Below the pieces are notes generated by a model, which was not told the DNA's origin, did no database searches, and was given only the letters and a program-made list of their open reading frames with translations. 64,000 nucleotides of DNA, from the NCBI GenBank assembly GCA_003021045.1, contig PXRN01000014.1:1-64000 (forward strand), written 5' to 3'. This document shows, one piece after another, positions 33,326-41,581 of this stretch. This stretch comes from Halobacteriales archaeon QS_4_69_34 (GTDB taxonomy: Archaea; Halobacteriota; Halobacteria; Halobacteriales; Halococcaceae). A program made the position numbers and the translations under genes. Position 1 is the first letter of the stretch; every line of letters starts with the position of its first letter.

Positions 33326-34123
33326 CTAGAACATCCCTTCGAGCTTCTGGAGCGCGTGCTCGCCGATCTCGTCGGGATCGAGGTCGGCGAACGCCTCCGG
33401 GGGGATGCCGAGCCGGAGGCGCAGCCACACCTCGCCGTCGGCCTCGACGAAGTCGAGCGTCTCGACGTGGGGCGAGGGGTTGTCGAACTGGCTGCCGGCG
33501 AACTGCTGGACGCTCCCCTCGAGTTCGGCTTCGAGCGCCACCGGCACGAGGTCCGCGGCCTCCTCGGGCAGGCGCATCTCCTCGGGCAGGTGCGCGCACA
33601 GCTCCAGCGCGACCACGTACCCGTCGGCGCCCCCTCTCTTGAGCCGAGTCCCCCCGGGCGAGCGGGCGGTGTTGGGCATCCCGGCGGTGGGATCGCTGGC
33701 AGCCTGCCCGTCCGGAATGGTGGCGTCGGTCGCCGCCTGCTCGCCGGCCGTACCGTCGCTCTCCCCGCCGGGGGCGTCGGCCCGGTCCGGCTCGGCGGGG
33801 CGCGTCTTCGGTCCCGTTACCTCCGGGATGTCGTCGACGTCGTCGATGTCGGGCGGGTCCCACTTCGGCTCCGCGGGCTCGGCCTCGCCGGCCTCCGTGA
33901 TCTCGACATTCGAGCGCCCCCCGCCGGAGCCCCCCTCGCCGGCACCGGTTCGCTCGTCCGTGTCGATCCGCCCGTCGGCGTCGATCGGGGTCTCCGTCTC
34001 CTCCTCGTTCTGCCCGTCCCCCTGCTCGTGGCCGCCGTCCGCGAGAAGTCGCTCCTCCGATCCGCGGGACCCGCGATCGGCCGGCGACCAATCACGTTCG
34101 TGCGCCCACGTCCAACGGTACAT
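33326..34123 (-). CDS. hypothetical protein with acidic disordered N-terminal half
   Basis: A 265-residue protein. After the unusual start MYRWTWAHERDW, about 150 residues are Gly/Glu/Asp/Pro-rich and likely disordered. A compact C-terminal domain of about 100 residues follows (GYVVALELCAHLPEEMRLPE ... GEVWLRLRLGIPPEAF). No family recognised. It converges on the gene at 32616 and is divergent from the one at 34277. Whether it relates to the hydrogenase is unknown. The ATG at 34123 was chosen because the upstream frame is Arg-rich. Confidence 0.6.
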   Translation of the reverse strand: MYRWTWAHERDWSPADRGSRGSEERLLADGGHEQGDGQNEEETETPIDADGRIDTDERTGAGEGGSGGGRSNVEITEAGEAEPAEPKWDPPDIDDVDDIPEVTGPKTRPAEPDRADAPGGESDGTAGEQAATDATIPDGQAASDPTAGMPNTARSPGGTRLKRGGADGYVVALELCAHLPEEMRLPEEAADLVPVALEAELEGSVQQFAGSQFDNPSPHVETLDFVEADGEVWLRLRLGIPPEAFADLDPDEIGEHALQKLEGMF

Positions 34124-34276
34124 GTCACCGCACCGTAGACCACGACCACGCATAAGCGACCGGGTCGTGACTGTCGACCGCTCGGGCGCTCGGTCCCGGA
34201 TCTCGACAGGATCGTCCGCGGGCCGCACGGGCCGCCCACAGCTATATCCGGCGGCCGCGCCTACCGGGGATGTTCA

Positions 34277-34762
34277 ATGTCAGACGACACGCCCGAGGAG
34301 GCCATCGAGCGAGGGCTGGAAGCGTATTTCGCGGGGGACACCATCACGGACCTGCTCGCCGGGATCGACGTGAACGCGCTGGCGGAGGGAGAAGCGCTCG
34401 ACGACGTCGTCGAGTACGAACAGCTGGGGAAGGCACTCGGCGCGGTCGTCGGCCGGGCGGCGATCAAGAGCGCGAGCAACAGCGGACTGCCCGGGCGGCT
34501 CGTGAAGGAATCGCTCGGCAGCGAGCTGGGCGGCCGAGTCGGCGAAACGATCGCAGCGGCGCTCGTCGAACACGGCGACCCGGAGGCGCTCGCCGCACAG
34601 CTCCAGGCGGTGTCCGACCCCGAACGGCTCGACCAGCTCGCCGCGGCGGTCGAGGACGCCATCGCGGAGTCGGGCATCGCCGAGGCGGGCGTCGAGGAGT
34701 TCGGTTCGGCGACGGAGGAGGGCTGGACGGCGATCGACGTCGAGGGCGAAAGCGACGAGTGA
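34277..34762 (+). CDS. hypothetical acidic alpha-helical protein
   Basis: A 161-residue protein, almost all predicted helix, starting MSDDTPEEAIERGLEAYFAG. A Gly/Ala-rich middle (GRLVKESLGSELGGRVGETI) is flanked by acidic helices. No Cys, no membrane helix, no catalytic motif, and no family recognised. The about 210 bases after it hold nothing clear. Confidence 0.6.
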   Translation: MSDDTPEEAIERGLEAYFAGDTITDLLAGIDVNALAEGEALDDVVEYEQLGKALGAVVGRAAIKSASNSGLPGRLVKESLGSELGGRVGETIAAALVEHGDPEALAAQLQAVSDPERLDQLAAAVEDAIAESGIAEAGVEEFGSATEEGWTAIDVEGESDE

Positions 34763-34973
34763 GCGCCGGGCGGTGAGAGGAGAACGACGAGGGCTGCCGG
34801 CCGCCGGCGCGTGACCGATCCCGCACGGGCGGTCGGCGAGCGGCGGGTGGAAACGGGTCGGGCGACCCGAACCATCCCGACGGCACCACCGAGAGCGATC
34901 CACCGGATGCCACCGCAGCGGTGAGCGGCCGTCGTCGCTGGATCCGTGGGTGGCGCGAATCGGGTGAGTAGAC

Positions 34974-35639
34974 CTACGTGATCGGGTCGACCAGCGCCGA
35001 GAGCGCCGCCGCGGGATCGTCGGCCTTCGCCACCCCGCTCGCAAGCAGGACGCCCGTCGCGCCGAGATCGCGCGCCGCCACGAGGTCCTCGCCCGTCGAG
35101 ATGCCCGCCCCACAGAGGACGGGCACCGAACCTTCGATCGGTCCCGATTCCTCGATCGCGCCCGCGGCCTCGACCGCTTCGGTGACGACCTCGGGGTCCG
35201 CGCGGCTGACCGGCGTCCCCGAGCCGATGAGTTCGGGCGGTTCGATCGCGGCGGCGTCGGGGCCGAGCGCCGCCGTCGCGGCCACCTGTGCGGGCGTGTT
35301 CGCACAGACCACCGTCTCGAGGTCGGCGTCGCGGGCCGCCCCCACCGCGGTGTCGAGGTCGGCTAGCGTCAGCCGGCGCTCGGAGTGGTTGAGCAGCGTG
35401 CCGGTCGCGCCCGCCTCGGCGACGCTCTCGGCGAGCGTGGCCCCGGTGTGGCTGCCCGGCTCGACGGACGAGACGTGCTGGGCCCACGTCTCGACGCCCG
35501 TCGCGGCCACGCGTTCGAGGTGGGCGGTCTGGGGAGCGACGGCGATCCGCACGCCGGTCGCTTCGCTCACCGCGCGGGCTGCCTCGGCGACCGGGACCGG
35601 CTCCCCGGAATAGGCCTTCAGGTTGACGAGGACGAACAC
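34974..35639 (-). CDS. tpiA: triosephosphate isomerase (archaeal type)
   Basis: A 221-residue TIM barrel, the short archaeal form. Catalytic residues: Asn6 and Lys8 in VNLKAY, His85 in NHSERR, and Glu133 in [11 protein letters not shown]. The phosphate loop is CGAGIS near residue 177. It interconverts dihydroxyacetone phosphate and glyceraldehyde 3-phosphate in glycolysis and gluconeogenesis. Start: GTG at 35639; a TATA-like GCTATGTG (35661-35669 region, minus strand) lies about 27 bases upstream, giving a leaderless message. Confidence 0.95.
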   Translation of the reverse strand: MFVLVNLKAYSGEPVPVAEAARAVSEATGVRIAVAPQTAHLERVAATGVETWAQHVSSVEPGSHTGATLAESVAEAGATGTLLNHSERRLTLADLDTAVGAARDADLETVVCANTPAQVAATAALGPDAAAIEPPELIGSGTPVSRADPEVVTEAVEAAGAIEESGPIEGSVPVLCGAGISTGEDLVAARDLGATGVLLASGVAKADDPAAALSALVDPIT

Positions 35640-35806
35640 ACTTGAGAGGACCGCACCGAGGACACATAGCTTGCGCGATGGACGCCACTCCGGCGGCTCC
35701 GGGATCGACCCGGAGCTCCGCCGCGACCCAACACGCGATCCGGAGCTCCAACGCGCGATTCGCGGCTAGCCCGTGATCCGCGACGCAGCGAGCCGCGATG
35801 TCACGC

Positions 35807-36358
35807 TCAGTCCTTGCGCCTGACGACGTCCCCGAGGGTGTACTCGCCGGCCGAGCCGCCGCCCTCCCACTCGGAGTCCTCGCCGCCGCTTTCCTCGGCG
35901 AGGTCGACGTCGAGCTGGCGTTCGAGCTTCCGCTGGACGGCGTCGCTGGGGAGCATCTCGCCGCGTTCGAGCTTCCTGATGAGGCTCGCCTTCTCGTTTA
36001 ACTCCTCGGCGAGGTCCTCCTGGCTCAGCCCGGCGGTCTCGCGCGCCCCCCGGATGCGCTGATCGTAGTCCTGGGCGACCTCCTCCATGTCGTCGAACAT
36101 GTCCCGCGGGCGCGATCCCGACGAGCGCGACGAGCCGCCGGCCGTGGCGCTCGAACCCGATCCCGAGCCGGCGTCCGCGGAGCCTCCTGCCCCGCCGGAG
36201 CCCCCGGTCGAGTACTTGCTGGAGCTGCCGCCGGCGGCGGGCTGGCTGACCTCGGTGCCGAAGTCCGCACAGTCGGCACAGACGTCGAGCTCCGCGCCCT
36301 CGACTTGTACCGTCTTCGGCGAGCCCGTCTCGACGCCGCACATCTCACACTGCGCCAT
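35807..36358 (-). CDS. archaeal multiprotein bridging factor aMBF1
   Basis: A 183-residue protein. The N-terminal zinc ribbon (C4-x2-C7 and C27-x2-C30, MAQCEMCGVE and DVCADC) is followed by a long Gly/Ser-rich linker (about 38-80), then a Cro/C1 helix-turn-helix (about 87-153, containing AGLSQEDLAEELNEKASLI) and a short tail ending DVVRRKD. This is the aMBF1/MBF1 layout; in archaea it associates with the ribosome and transcription machinery. The ATG at 36358 begins exactly at the zinc ribbon. The linker is longer than in many homologues. Confidence 0.9.
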   Translation of the reverse strand: MAQCEMCGVETGSPKTVQVEGAELDVCADCADFGTEVSQPAAGGSSSKYSTGGSGGAGGSADAGSGSGSSATAGGSSRSSGSRPRDMFDDMEEVAQDYDQRIRGARETAGLSQEDLAEELNEKASLIRKLERGEMLPSDAVQRKLERQLDVDLAEESGGEDSEWEGGGSAGEYTLGDVVRRKD

Positions 36359-36462
36359 GCCTCGCGTTGGCCGGGGCGGTGCATAAAACGTCCGCCGGCC
36401 GCGGGGACGTTCGGTGAGCCGGCCATCGCACACCGGCGACGGTCGCGGCCGCGTCGCACCGC

Positions 36463-37074
36463 TCACGGCCGCGAGAGCGCCCGGTAGGCGTAGTAGAACC
36501 GCTGGAGCGCGGTGAGGTGACCGACCGCGGCGAGGACGACGAGCAGCCAGTCGACGGGCGACAGTCCGAGGAGAGGGGGCCGGACGAACGCCGCGATTGC
36601 GGTAACGGCACCGATCAGGACGAGCCGGTCGGCCCGCCCGAGCAGCCCCCCGTACACGCGTTCGAGACCGACTGCCTGAGCCTGCGTGCCCAGATAGGAG
36701 GTCAGGAGCACGCCCGTGACGGCCGCGAGGCCGAGGGCGTACGCCCCGACGCCGGCGGCGAGCCCGGCGACCAACAGGACGTCGGCGTAGCGATCGAGGA
36801 CGTGATCGAGCAGGTCGCCCGCCGGCGAGTCAGTCCCGAGCCGGCGCGCGAGCGCGCCGTCGAGCAGGTCGAGCACGCCGTTGAGGAAGACGAGGCCGGC
36901 TCCGAGGAGATACCACGCCGGCTCGCCCCCAGCGACGGCGTAGGCGAGGGCAGCCCCGGCCGCGAGCGAGACGGCGACGACGCTCACGGCGTCGGGGGTG
37001 AGCCCGACCCGGAGCGAGAGCGCGACGAGCGGCTCCAGCGCGCGGTCGGCGATCGGACGGAAGCGATCGAGCAC
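36463..37074 (-). CDS. CDP-alcohol phosphatidyltransferase family membrane protein
   Basis: A 203-residue protein with about five to six membrane helices. The family signature Dx2DGx2ARx8Gx3Dx3D is seen as DLLDGALARRLGTDSPAGDLLDHVLDR (split over residues about 67-95 of this start). It joins a CDP-activated lipid to a polar head group such as inositol or glycerol phosphate in archaeal lipid synthesis. Start: GTG at 37074 (VLDRFRPIADRALEP), matching where I expect homologues to begin. It follows the AK6 gene on the same strand with a 124-base gap containing a short ORF. Confidence 0.82.
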   Translation of the reverse strand: MLDRFRPIADRALEPLVALSLRVGLTPDAVSVVAVSLAAGAALAYAVAGGEPAWYLLGAGLVFLNGVLDLLDGALARRLGTDSPAGDLLDHVLDRYADVLLVAGLAAGVGAYALGLAAVTGVLLTSYLGTQAQAVGLERVYGGLLGRADRLVLIGAVTAIAAFVRPPLLGLSPVDWLLVVLAAVGHLTALQRFYYAYRALSRP

Positions 37075-37202
37075 TACGGGCTCCCGGCCGGCGCCTGGCG
37101 CGTGTTCGGCGGCGGTCGATGGCGGTCGTCGGTCGGGAGCGGCAGCGGTCGGTGGCCGTCGCGAGGGGACGACGGCGGTCGACGGTCGTCGAGGCTGCTC
37201 AT
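37074..37202 (-). CDS. possible 42-residue ORF linking AK6 and phosphatidyltransferase genes
   Basis: It starts in an ATGA overlap with the AK6 stop and ends TAG so that the last G is the first base of the phosphatidyltransferase GTG. Both junctions fit translational coupling. The product is Pro/Arg-rich (MSSLDDRRPPSSPRDGHRP) and unlike anything I know. It may just carry ribosomes across, or be chance. Confidence 0.25.
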   Translation of the reverse strand: MSSLDDRRPPSSPRDGHRPLPLPTDDRHRPPPNTRQAPAGSP

Positions 37203-37747
37203 CGGTGGTCGAGGTGATCGAGAAACGCCACCGTCCCCGCACTCGGCTCGCGCTCGCCGGCGATCGCGGCTCCGATGGCGTCGGCCACGGAGTCGGGGTG
37301 CCGGTCCGTTGCGTCGATCTCGTGAACCGCGCCGAGCCCGTGGCGATCGACGGCTTCGGTGAGAATAGCGTCCAGTGCCTCGCTCTCCGTGTTCTCGCGT
37401 ACGGTGGCCGGCGGTTCGCCACGCTCGTCCAGCCGCCGTTCGAGCGTCTCGGGGTGACACCGGAGCACGACCGCCCGGTCGACGGGGAGGCGGTGGGCGA
37501 GGTGGGACTCGACGACGAGCGGGACGTCGGCGCGGTCGTCTCGACTGCCCTCGTGGGCGGCTAGCCATTCCTCGATCGCATCGAGGTCGGCGATCGCGCT
37601 GTCGCGCGCCGCGTCGACGCCCGTCGTGAGGTCGTTCTCCCGAACGACCTCGTTCAGGTGGACGACCTCGCAGTCGCCGCGCGCGGCGAGGCGCTCGGTC
37701 GCGGTCGTTTTCCCGACCCCCGGCGTGCCGGTGACGGCGACCCTCAC
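37199..37747 (-). CDS. adenylate kinase AK6/Fap7 family protein
   Basis: A 182-residue P-loop kinase. Walker A is GTPGVGKTT (residues 7-15), followed by HLNEVVRENDL and the lid/VESHLAHRLP region typical of AK6/Fap7. Homologues act in small ribosomal subunit assembly and have adenylate kinase activity. Start: GTG at 37747, overlapping the hisC stop (GTGA), so it is co-translated with hisC; the longer frame upstream is the hisC C-terminus read out of frame. Confidence 0.88.
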   Translation of the reverse strand: MRVAVTGTPGVGKTTATERLAARGDCEVVHLNEVVRENDLTTGVDAARDSAIADLDAIEEWLAAHEGSRDDRADVPLVVESHLAHRLPVDRAVVLRCHPETLERRLDERGEPPATVRENTESEALDAILTEAVDRHGLGAVHEIDATDRHPDSVADAIGAAIAGEREPSAGTVAFLDHLDHR

Positions 37748-38925
37748 CCCGCGAGCACCCCGTTGAGGACGGCGACGGCGCGCTCGGTCTCCTCGCGGGT
37801 GCCACAGGTGATGCGGATGCACTCGGGAAGCCCGAAGCTCGTACAGTCACGGACGATGACGCCGTCGCGCCGGGCGGTTTCGGCGACGGCGGCCGCCTCG
37901 CCTACGTCGGCGAGCACGAAGTTGCCCGCGCTCGCGTACGTGGGAGCGTCGAGCTCCGCTCTGATGTGCTCGCGTGCCCACCGGGCCGTCTCGACCGAGC
38001 GTGCGACGTGCTCGTCGTCTTCCAGCGCGGCGAGGCCCGCACGACAGGCGAGCGTGCTGGCCGCGAAGGGGGTGTTCACCCGGGCGTAGGCGTCGGCCCA
38101 CGGCTCGGGCACGAGCGCGTAGCCCAGTCGGACGCCGGCGAGCCCGTGGGCCTTCGAGAACGTCCGGAGAACGGCCACGTCCTCGCGCCTCGATACACCC
38201 GCGCCGTCGCTTCTCCCTCTAGCGTCCGTCGCGTCGCCGGGGCCGCTCGTCCGGGTTCCGTCGTGGTCGTCGGTGTCGATACGCCCTTCAGTACGGCCCG
38301 TGACCAGCGCGAGCGCGCTCGGCGCGTCGGCGTACTCGGCGTAGGCCTCGTCGACGACGACGAGCGTCTCCGGGTCCGTCTCGGCGGCGATCGTCGCGAT
38401 CGCGTCGAGACCCATCTCGCTTCCCGTCGGGTTGTGGGGGCTCGTCAGGTAGACGATCCGCTCGCCGTCGTAGGCTTCCAGGACTCCCTCGGCGGTCTGG
38501 GCGAACCCCGCTTCCTTCGAGAGGCGGTAGGTCCCGACGCTGCCGTGGTGATACCGGGCGCTCATCGCGTAGTAGGCGAATCCCGGTTCCGGGACGAGGA
38601 CGGCGTCGCCGGGGTCGAGGACGGCGCGCGCGAGGTAATTGAGCGCGCCGTCGCCACCGTTGGCGAGCCAGACCTGCTCGGGGGCGACTCCCCACTGCCG
38701 GGCGAGCGCCGCGACGAGGTCGGCGTGGACGGCCTTCGGGTAGGCGTGGGCCCCGGACGCGGCCTCGCGGATCGCTTCGACCGCCGCGGGACTCGGGCCG
38801 AGCGCGTTCTCGTTCGAGGAGAGCTTGACTAAATCGTCGGGCTCCATGCCGAGCTCGCGGGCGACCTCCTCGACGCCCCGGCCCGCCCGGTAGACGGCGT
38901 GTCCCGAGAGGTCCCGTGGCTGCAT
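37744..38925 (-). CDS. hisC: histidinol-phosphate aminotransferase
   Basis: A 393-residue class I/II PLP aminotransferase. Features: SSNENALGPSP, YLTSPHNPTGSEMG, VVVDEAYAEYAD, the PLP lysine in LRTFSKAHGLAG (about residue 256) and the C-terminal Arg in CIRITCGT. It converts imidazole acetol phosphate to histidinol phosphate with glutamate. An Asp/Gly/Arg-rich insertion of about 35 residues (starting GRTEGRIDTDDHDG) sits just before the active-site lysine strand, where other HisC proteins are short. It is first of a coupled trio with AK6 and the phosphatidyltransferase. Confidence 0.93.
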   Translation of the reverse strand: MQPRDLSGHAVYRAGRGVEEVARELGMEPDDLVKLSSNENALGPSPAAVEAIREAASGAHAYPKAVHADLVAALARQWGVAPEQVWLANGGDGALNYLARAVLDPGDAVLVPEPGFAYYAMSARYHHGSVGTYRLSKEAGFAQTAEGVLEAYDGERIVYLTSPHNPTGSEMGLDAIATIAAETDPETLVVVDEAYAEYADAPSALALVTGRTEGRIDTDDHDGTRTSGPGDATDARGRSDGAGVSRREDVAVLRTFSKAHGLAGVRLGYALVPEPWADAYARVNTPFAASTLACRAGLAALEDDEHVARSVETARWAREHIRAELDAPTYASAGNFVLADVGEAAAVAETARRDGVIVRDCTSFGLPECIRITCGTREETERAVAVLNGVLAG

Positions 38926-39018
38926 GGTTCGAGCAGCGGCCGACGGGGCTTAAGCGTGCTCACACGCTCCGAAGCCGCTCGTCGGCCTCGAAGAAGTCGA
39001 AGAAGCGCCGCGGCGCGA

Positions 39019-39786
39019 TCAGCCCGCCTTCGCCTTGCCGTTGCCGCCGTCCGCACCGCCGCTCGGCTGCTTCGCTTTCCCATCACCGCCACCGTCGTCC
39101 GCGCCGCCGTCCTGCTTTGCCTTCCCGTCAGCGCCGTCCTCGGGCGTGGCGGTGGTGGTGTCCTTGGCCTTGCCGTCGCCGCCGTCGCTCGGCGCTTCCG
39201 TCGTGGTCGTTGGCTCCTCGGTCGTAGTCGGCTCTTCCGTAGTCACAGTGTCTGTAGGTGCCGAGGTCGTGGTCATCGTCGGACTCCCCGTTTCGGTCGT
39301 CATCGTCGGCGATTCAGCGCCGCTTACTGTGAGAGTGAAGTTGTAGGAAATCATCGGATCGCTATAGGCTTGAATGTAGTACGTTCCCGTTTCATTTGCT
39401 GTCGCGCTCAGGTTCAAGGGAGTACCACTCCCGAGGGCAGTAGACGCTGAATCGAGGGTACCGTTGGGCTCTTGCCCCGAGAAGTCCGTCCCCGGGCCGT
39501 ACAGCTCTATGGCTCCTGTGCCGAACGTCTCGTTGATTTGAATGGTCTGTCCGGCGGTCGCCTCGAAGACGAACCAATCGTCGTCATCCACGGGTCCCGT
39601 GGTGCCAGCGACTCTGTCTCCGGAAGTAAGGGGGGTCGCGTTCGAACGCTCGTCGCCCGGATCGTTCTCGCTCTCGTTTACAGAACTGTCCTGTGCTGCC
39701 GTATCGGCGCTGATGCCAGCCGCCCCGACGACGAGCGCGCCGAGGACGACCGCCAGCACCGCAGCGAACTGTCGTGTGTCGATCAT
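39019..39786 (-). CDS. secreted protein with PPC-like domain and Thr-rich tail
   Basis: A 255-residue exported protein. A Sec-type signal (AAVLAVVLGALVVGAAGI) begins near residue 7. Residues about 45-150 resemble a pre-peptidase C-terminal (PPC) beta domain: DDDDWFVFEATAGQTIQINE and NETGTYYIQAYSDP. A Thr/Glu/Pro-rich linker follows, then four copies of a G(D/N)GKAK-type hexad near the C-terminus. Several N-x-S/T sequons suggest N-glycosylation by AglB. CTATAAG about 32 bases before the ATG at 39786 is the promoter. No protease domain is attached. Confidence 0.72.
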   Translation of the reverse strand: MIDTRQFAAVLAVVLGALVVGAAGISADTAAQDSSVNESENDPGDERSNATPLTSGDRVAGTTGPVDDDDWFVFEATAGQTIQINETFGTGAIELYGPGTDFSGQEPNGTLDSASTALGSGTPLNLSATANETGTYYIQAYSDPMISYNFTLTVSGAESPTMTTETGSPTMTTTSAPTDTVTTEEPTTTEEPTTTTEAPSDGGDGKAKDTTTATPEDGADGKAKQDGGADDGGGDGKAKQPSGGADGGNGKAKAG

Positions 39787-40071
39787 TGCTCCATCCCGTA
39801 ATCCCCCAAACTTATAGTTAGGGGCCATAAACTATATCAGGAACGGTCGTAAGCGCCGTCCGCGGGTGGTTCGGTCGGACTGCCGCACTTGTTCGGCGTT
39901 CTCCGTGTCCACGCCCGATGGGATAGACCGGCGTCGCGGCCTACGCGCTCACATCACCGATCCGAACCGAACAGCGGGGCGGACGGCTGTCGCGGTGCGG
40001 GGGACAGGCGGTCGCACCGCGAGTGGACGACCGCGCTCGCTACGCTCGCGCGGTCGGAAGCGAGCGGCCTC
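39787..40071. other. non-coding interval before repeat A copy 1
   Basis: It carries the promoter of the secreted-protein gene at its left edge (CTATAAG at about 39813). The rest includes GCTCGCTACGCTCGCGC-type palindromic DNA near 40034 but no convincing gene. Confidence 0.5.
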
Positions 40072-40152
40072 TTTAGTCCAGGTTTTTGCGCGGGGTTCGG
40101 CGGAGCGAGCACCCGAAGGGTGCGAGCGACGGAGGACCCCGCGCAAAAAAGT
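40072..40152. repeat. dispersed repeat A, copy 1 (terminator-like hairpin)
   Basis: A 14-bp perfect inverted repeat, TTTTTGCGCGGGGT and ACCCCGCGCAAAAA, encloses a second hairpin GCACCC-GAA-GGGTGC. It lies eight bases past the stop of the PAPS-reductase-family gene; transcribed from that gene it gives a T-run near the stop and a strong stem, so it may end transcription. The related copy is at 41501-41580. Confidence 0.7.
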
Positions 40153-40159
40153 GGGGCGC

Positions 40160-41119
40160 TTACATATACCCGAGGTCGCGCAGGCGCTGCATCAGGTCCT
40201 CCTTGTCCTGGGCGCGGCCGGCGCGCTCGGTCGTCCCCTCCAGATCCTGGAGCCACGCCGGCTCCTCGTCGGATTTTTCCGTACTCACTTCGCTGCCGAG
40301 CGATCGGAACCCCTCGAAGTACTTCGGGCTCACGGGGATGTCCTCGTGGGTTACCCCCTCCGGGAGGTCGTCGTAGTCCTGTGGGACGTAGCCCTCGTCG
40401 GGCCACTCGGGGACGGCCTCGGGGACGACGACTCCCCAGAAGGCCTCCCAGACGTCGCCCTCGTCGAACTGGACGATCGGCTGGATCCGGTCGTGGGGCG
40501 GATAGATGTCGGGGTCGTGGCGCGGGCTGAAGAAGGTCTCCTCGGCGCGGGCTTCCTGTTCGTCCCAGCGGATACCACTGAGGATGCCATCGATGTCGTG
40601 TGCTTCGAGGGCGTCGTTGAGCGCGACCGTCTTGAGCAGGTGGTTGCCGACGTAGGTGTCCAAGAGGAACGGGAAGGTGTCCTCCTCGTATTCGAGGATC
40701 TCGTGGACGTGGTGGCGGTTGGCCTCGTTCAGGTCCGCGACGGCGATTTCCTCGCCCGGCTCGTCGGCCAGCGACCCCACGTCCTCGTTGCGGGCGTAGA
40801 TCACCTCCAGGTCCCACCGATCGGCCCAGCGCTCGACGAACTCGTGGAGCTCGTCGAAGTGCTGGAAGTGGTCGATGAACACGACCGGCGGCATCTCGAG
40901 GTCGTACTCCTCGGCGACCTCCTTGACGAAATACAGCGTCAGCGTCGAGTCCTTCCCGCCGGTCCACATCACCGCCGGGCTCTCGTAGGCCTCGAGCCCC
41001 TCGTGGACGACCTCGATCGCCTTCTCGATTTTGTCCTCGATGCGTGGGTAGTCCGCCGCGCTCTCGCCCTCGCCGTCCGTGTAGTCGATGTCCACGTACT
41101 CGGGAGCTCCTTGCGACAT
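40160..41119 (-). CDS. phosphoadenosine phosphosulfate reductase family protein
   Basis: A 319-residue protein of the adenine nucleotide alpha-hydrolase superfamily. The PP-loop is MWTGGKDSTLTL (near residue 53), followed by PPVVFIDHFQHFDELHEF and GILSGIRWDEQEARAEE, the usual core of CysH/CysD-type enzymes. Whether it reduces PAPS, activates sulfate or thiolates a tRNA is not settled. It lacks the C-terminal CysH active-site Cys, which argues against a classic reductase. The C-terminus is QRLRDLGYM. AATTATATC lies close upstream of the ATG. Confidence 0.82.
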   Translation of the reverse strand: MSQGAPEYVDIDYTDGEGESAADYPRIEDKIEKAIEVVHEGLEAYESPAVMWTGGKDSTLTLYFVKEVAEEYDLEMPPVVFIDHFQHFDELHEFVERWADRWDLEVIYARNEDVGSLADEPGEEIAVADLNEANRHHVHEILEYEEDTFPFLLDTYVGNHLLKTVALNDALEAHDIDGILSGIRWDEQEARAEETFFSPRHDPDIYPPHDRIQPIVQFDEGDVWEAFWGVVVPEAVPEWPDEGYVPQDYDDLPEGVTHEDIPVSPKYFEGFRSLGSEVSTEKSDEEPAWLQDLEGTTERAGRAQDKEDLMQRLRDLGYM

Positions 41120-41500
41120 GGCGTAATGAGATATAATTACCTGGTTGAAAGCGCTTGTGGCTTCGGTCCGGGCTGTCGGGGAGTCACGGGCGGGCCGTAC
41201 GCGGTGTGGCTGCGGCGGCGGTAGCGGGGTGGTAGCGGTGGCGGTGCGGTCGCGGTGGTGATGCGGCAGCGGTGGTGGTGCGGTCGCAGTGGTGATGCGG
41301 TCGCGGTTGTGGTGGTGCCGTCGCGGTCGTCGCCAGCAGCTCTACCGCGAGCGGGCGACCGAGCGCCGGAGCGAGGCGCTCCGAGCCCCGAGCCCCCGTT
41401 CGCTTCGTCTGCTCACGGACGGCTTTGCCGCCCGTTCGCACGGTCCGAGGGAGGTGTTCCTCGCTACTCACGGGGACGAAGCGAGGGAGCTCGCGGAGCT
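41120..41500. other. non-coding interval with GGT/GCGGTCGC tandem repeats
   Basis: The left edge holds the promoter of the preceding gene. A GC/GT-rich tandem array occupies about 41205-41335. From about 41340 to 41500 the DNA is full of short palindromes (GCGAAGCGAGGGA-type) that lead into repeat A copy 2. Translations are all low-complexity; I see no gene. Confidence 0.5.
41243..41310. repeat. tandem repeat, two 34-bp units
   Basis: Two adjacent units starting GGTGCGGTCGC(G/A)GTGGTG differ at only a few positions. Degenerate GGTGGTG and GCGGTCGC pieces extend on both sides (about 41205-41335). Non-coding; a slippage-prone minisatellite. Confidence 0.65.
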
Positions 41501-41580
41501 TTTCAGCCCAGGTTTCTGCGAGGGTTCGACGGAGCGAGCGCCTGCAGGGCGCGAGCGACAGAGGCCCCTCCAAAAAGGTC
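41501..41580. repeat. dispersed repeat A, copy 2
   Basis: It aligns along its length with 40072-40152. The inner hairpin is GCGCC-TGCAG-GGCGC, different bases from copy 1 but still paired. The outer arms (GTTTCTGCGAGGG and CCCCTCCAAAAAG) are partly decayed. It sits directly beyond the menB stop, in the same position relative to its gene as copy 1. Confidence 0.65.
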
Positions 41581-41581
41581 C

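Noticed and set aside
41200-41340. CRISPR-like array
   Set aside because: Units are adjacent without unique spacers; it is a plain tandem repeat. No cas genes are present.
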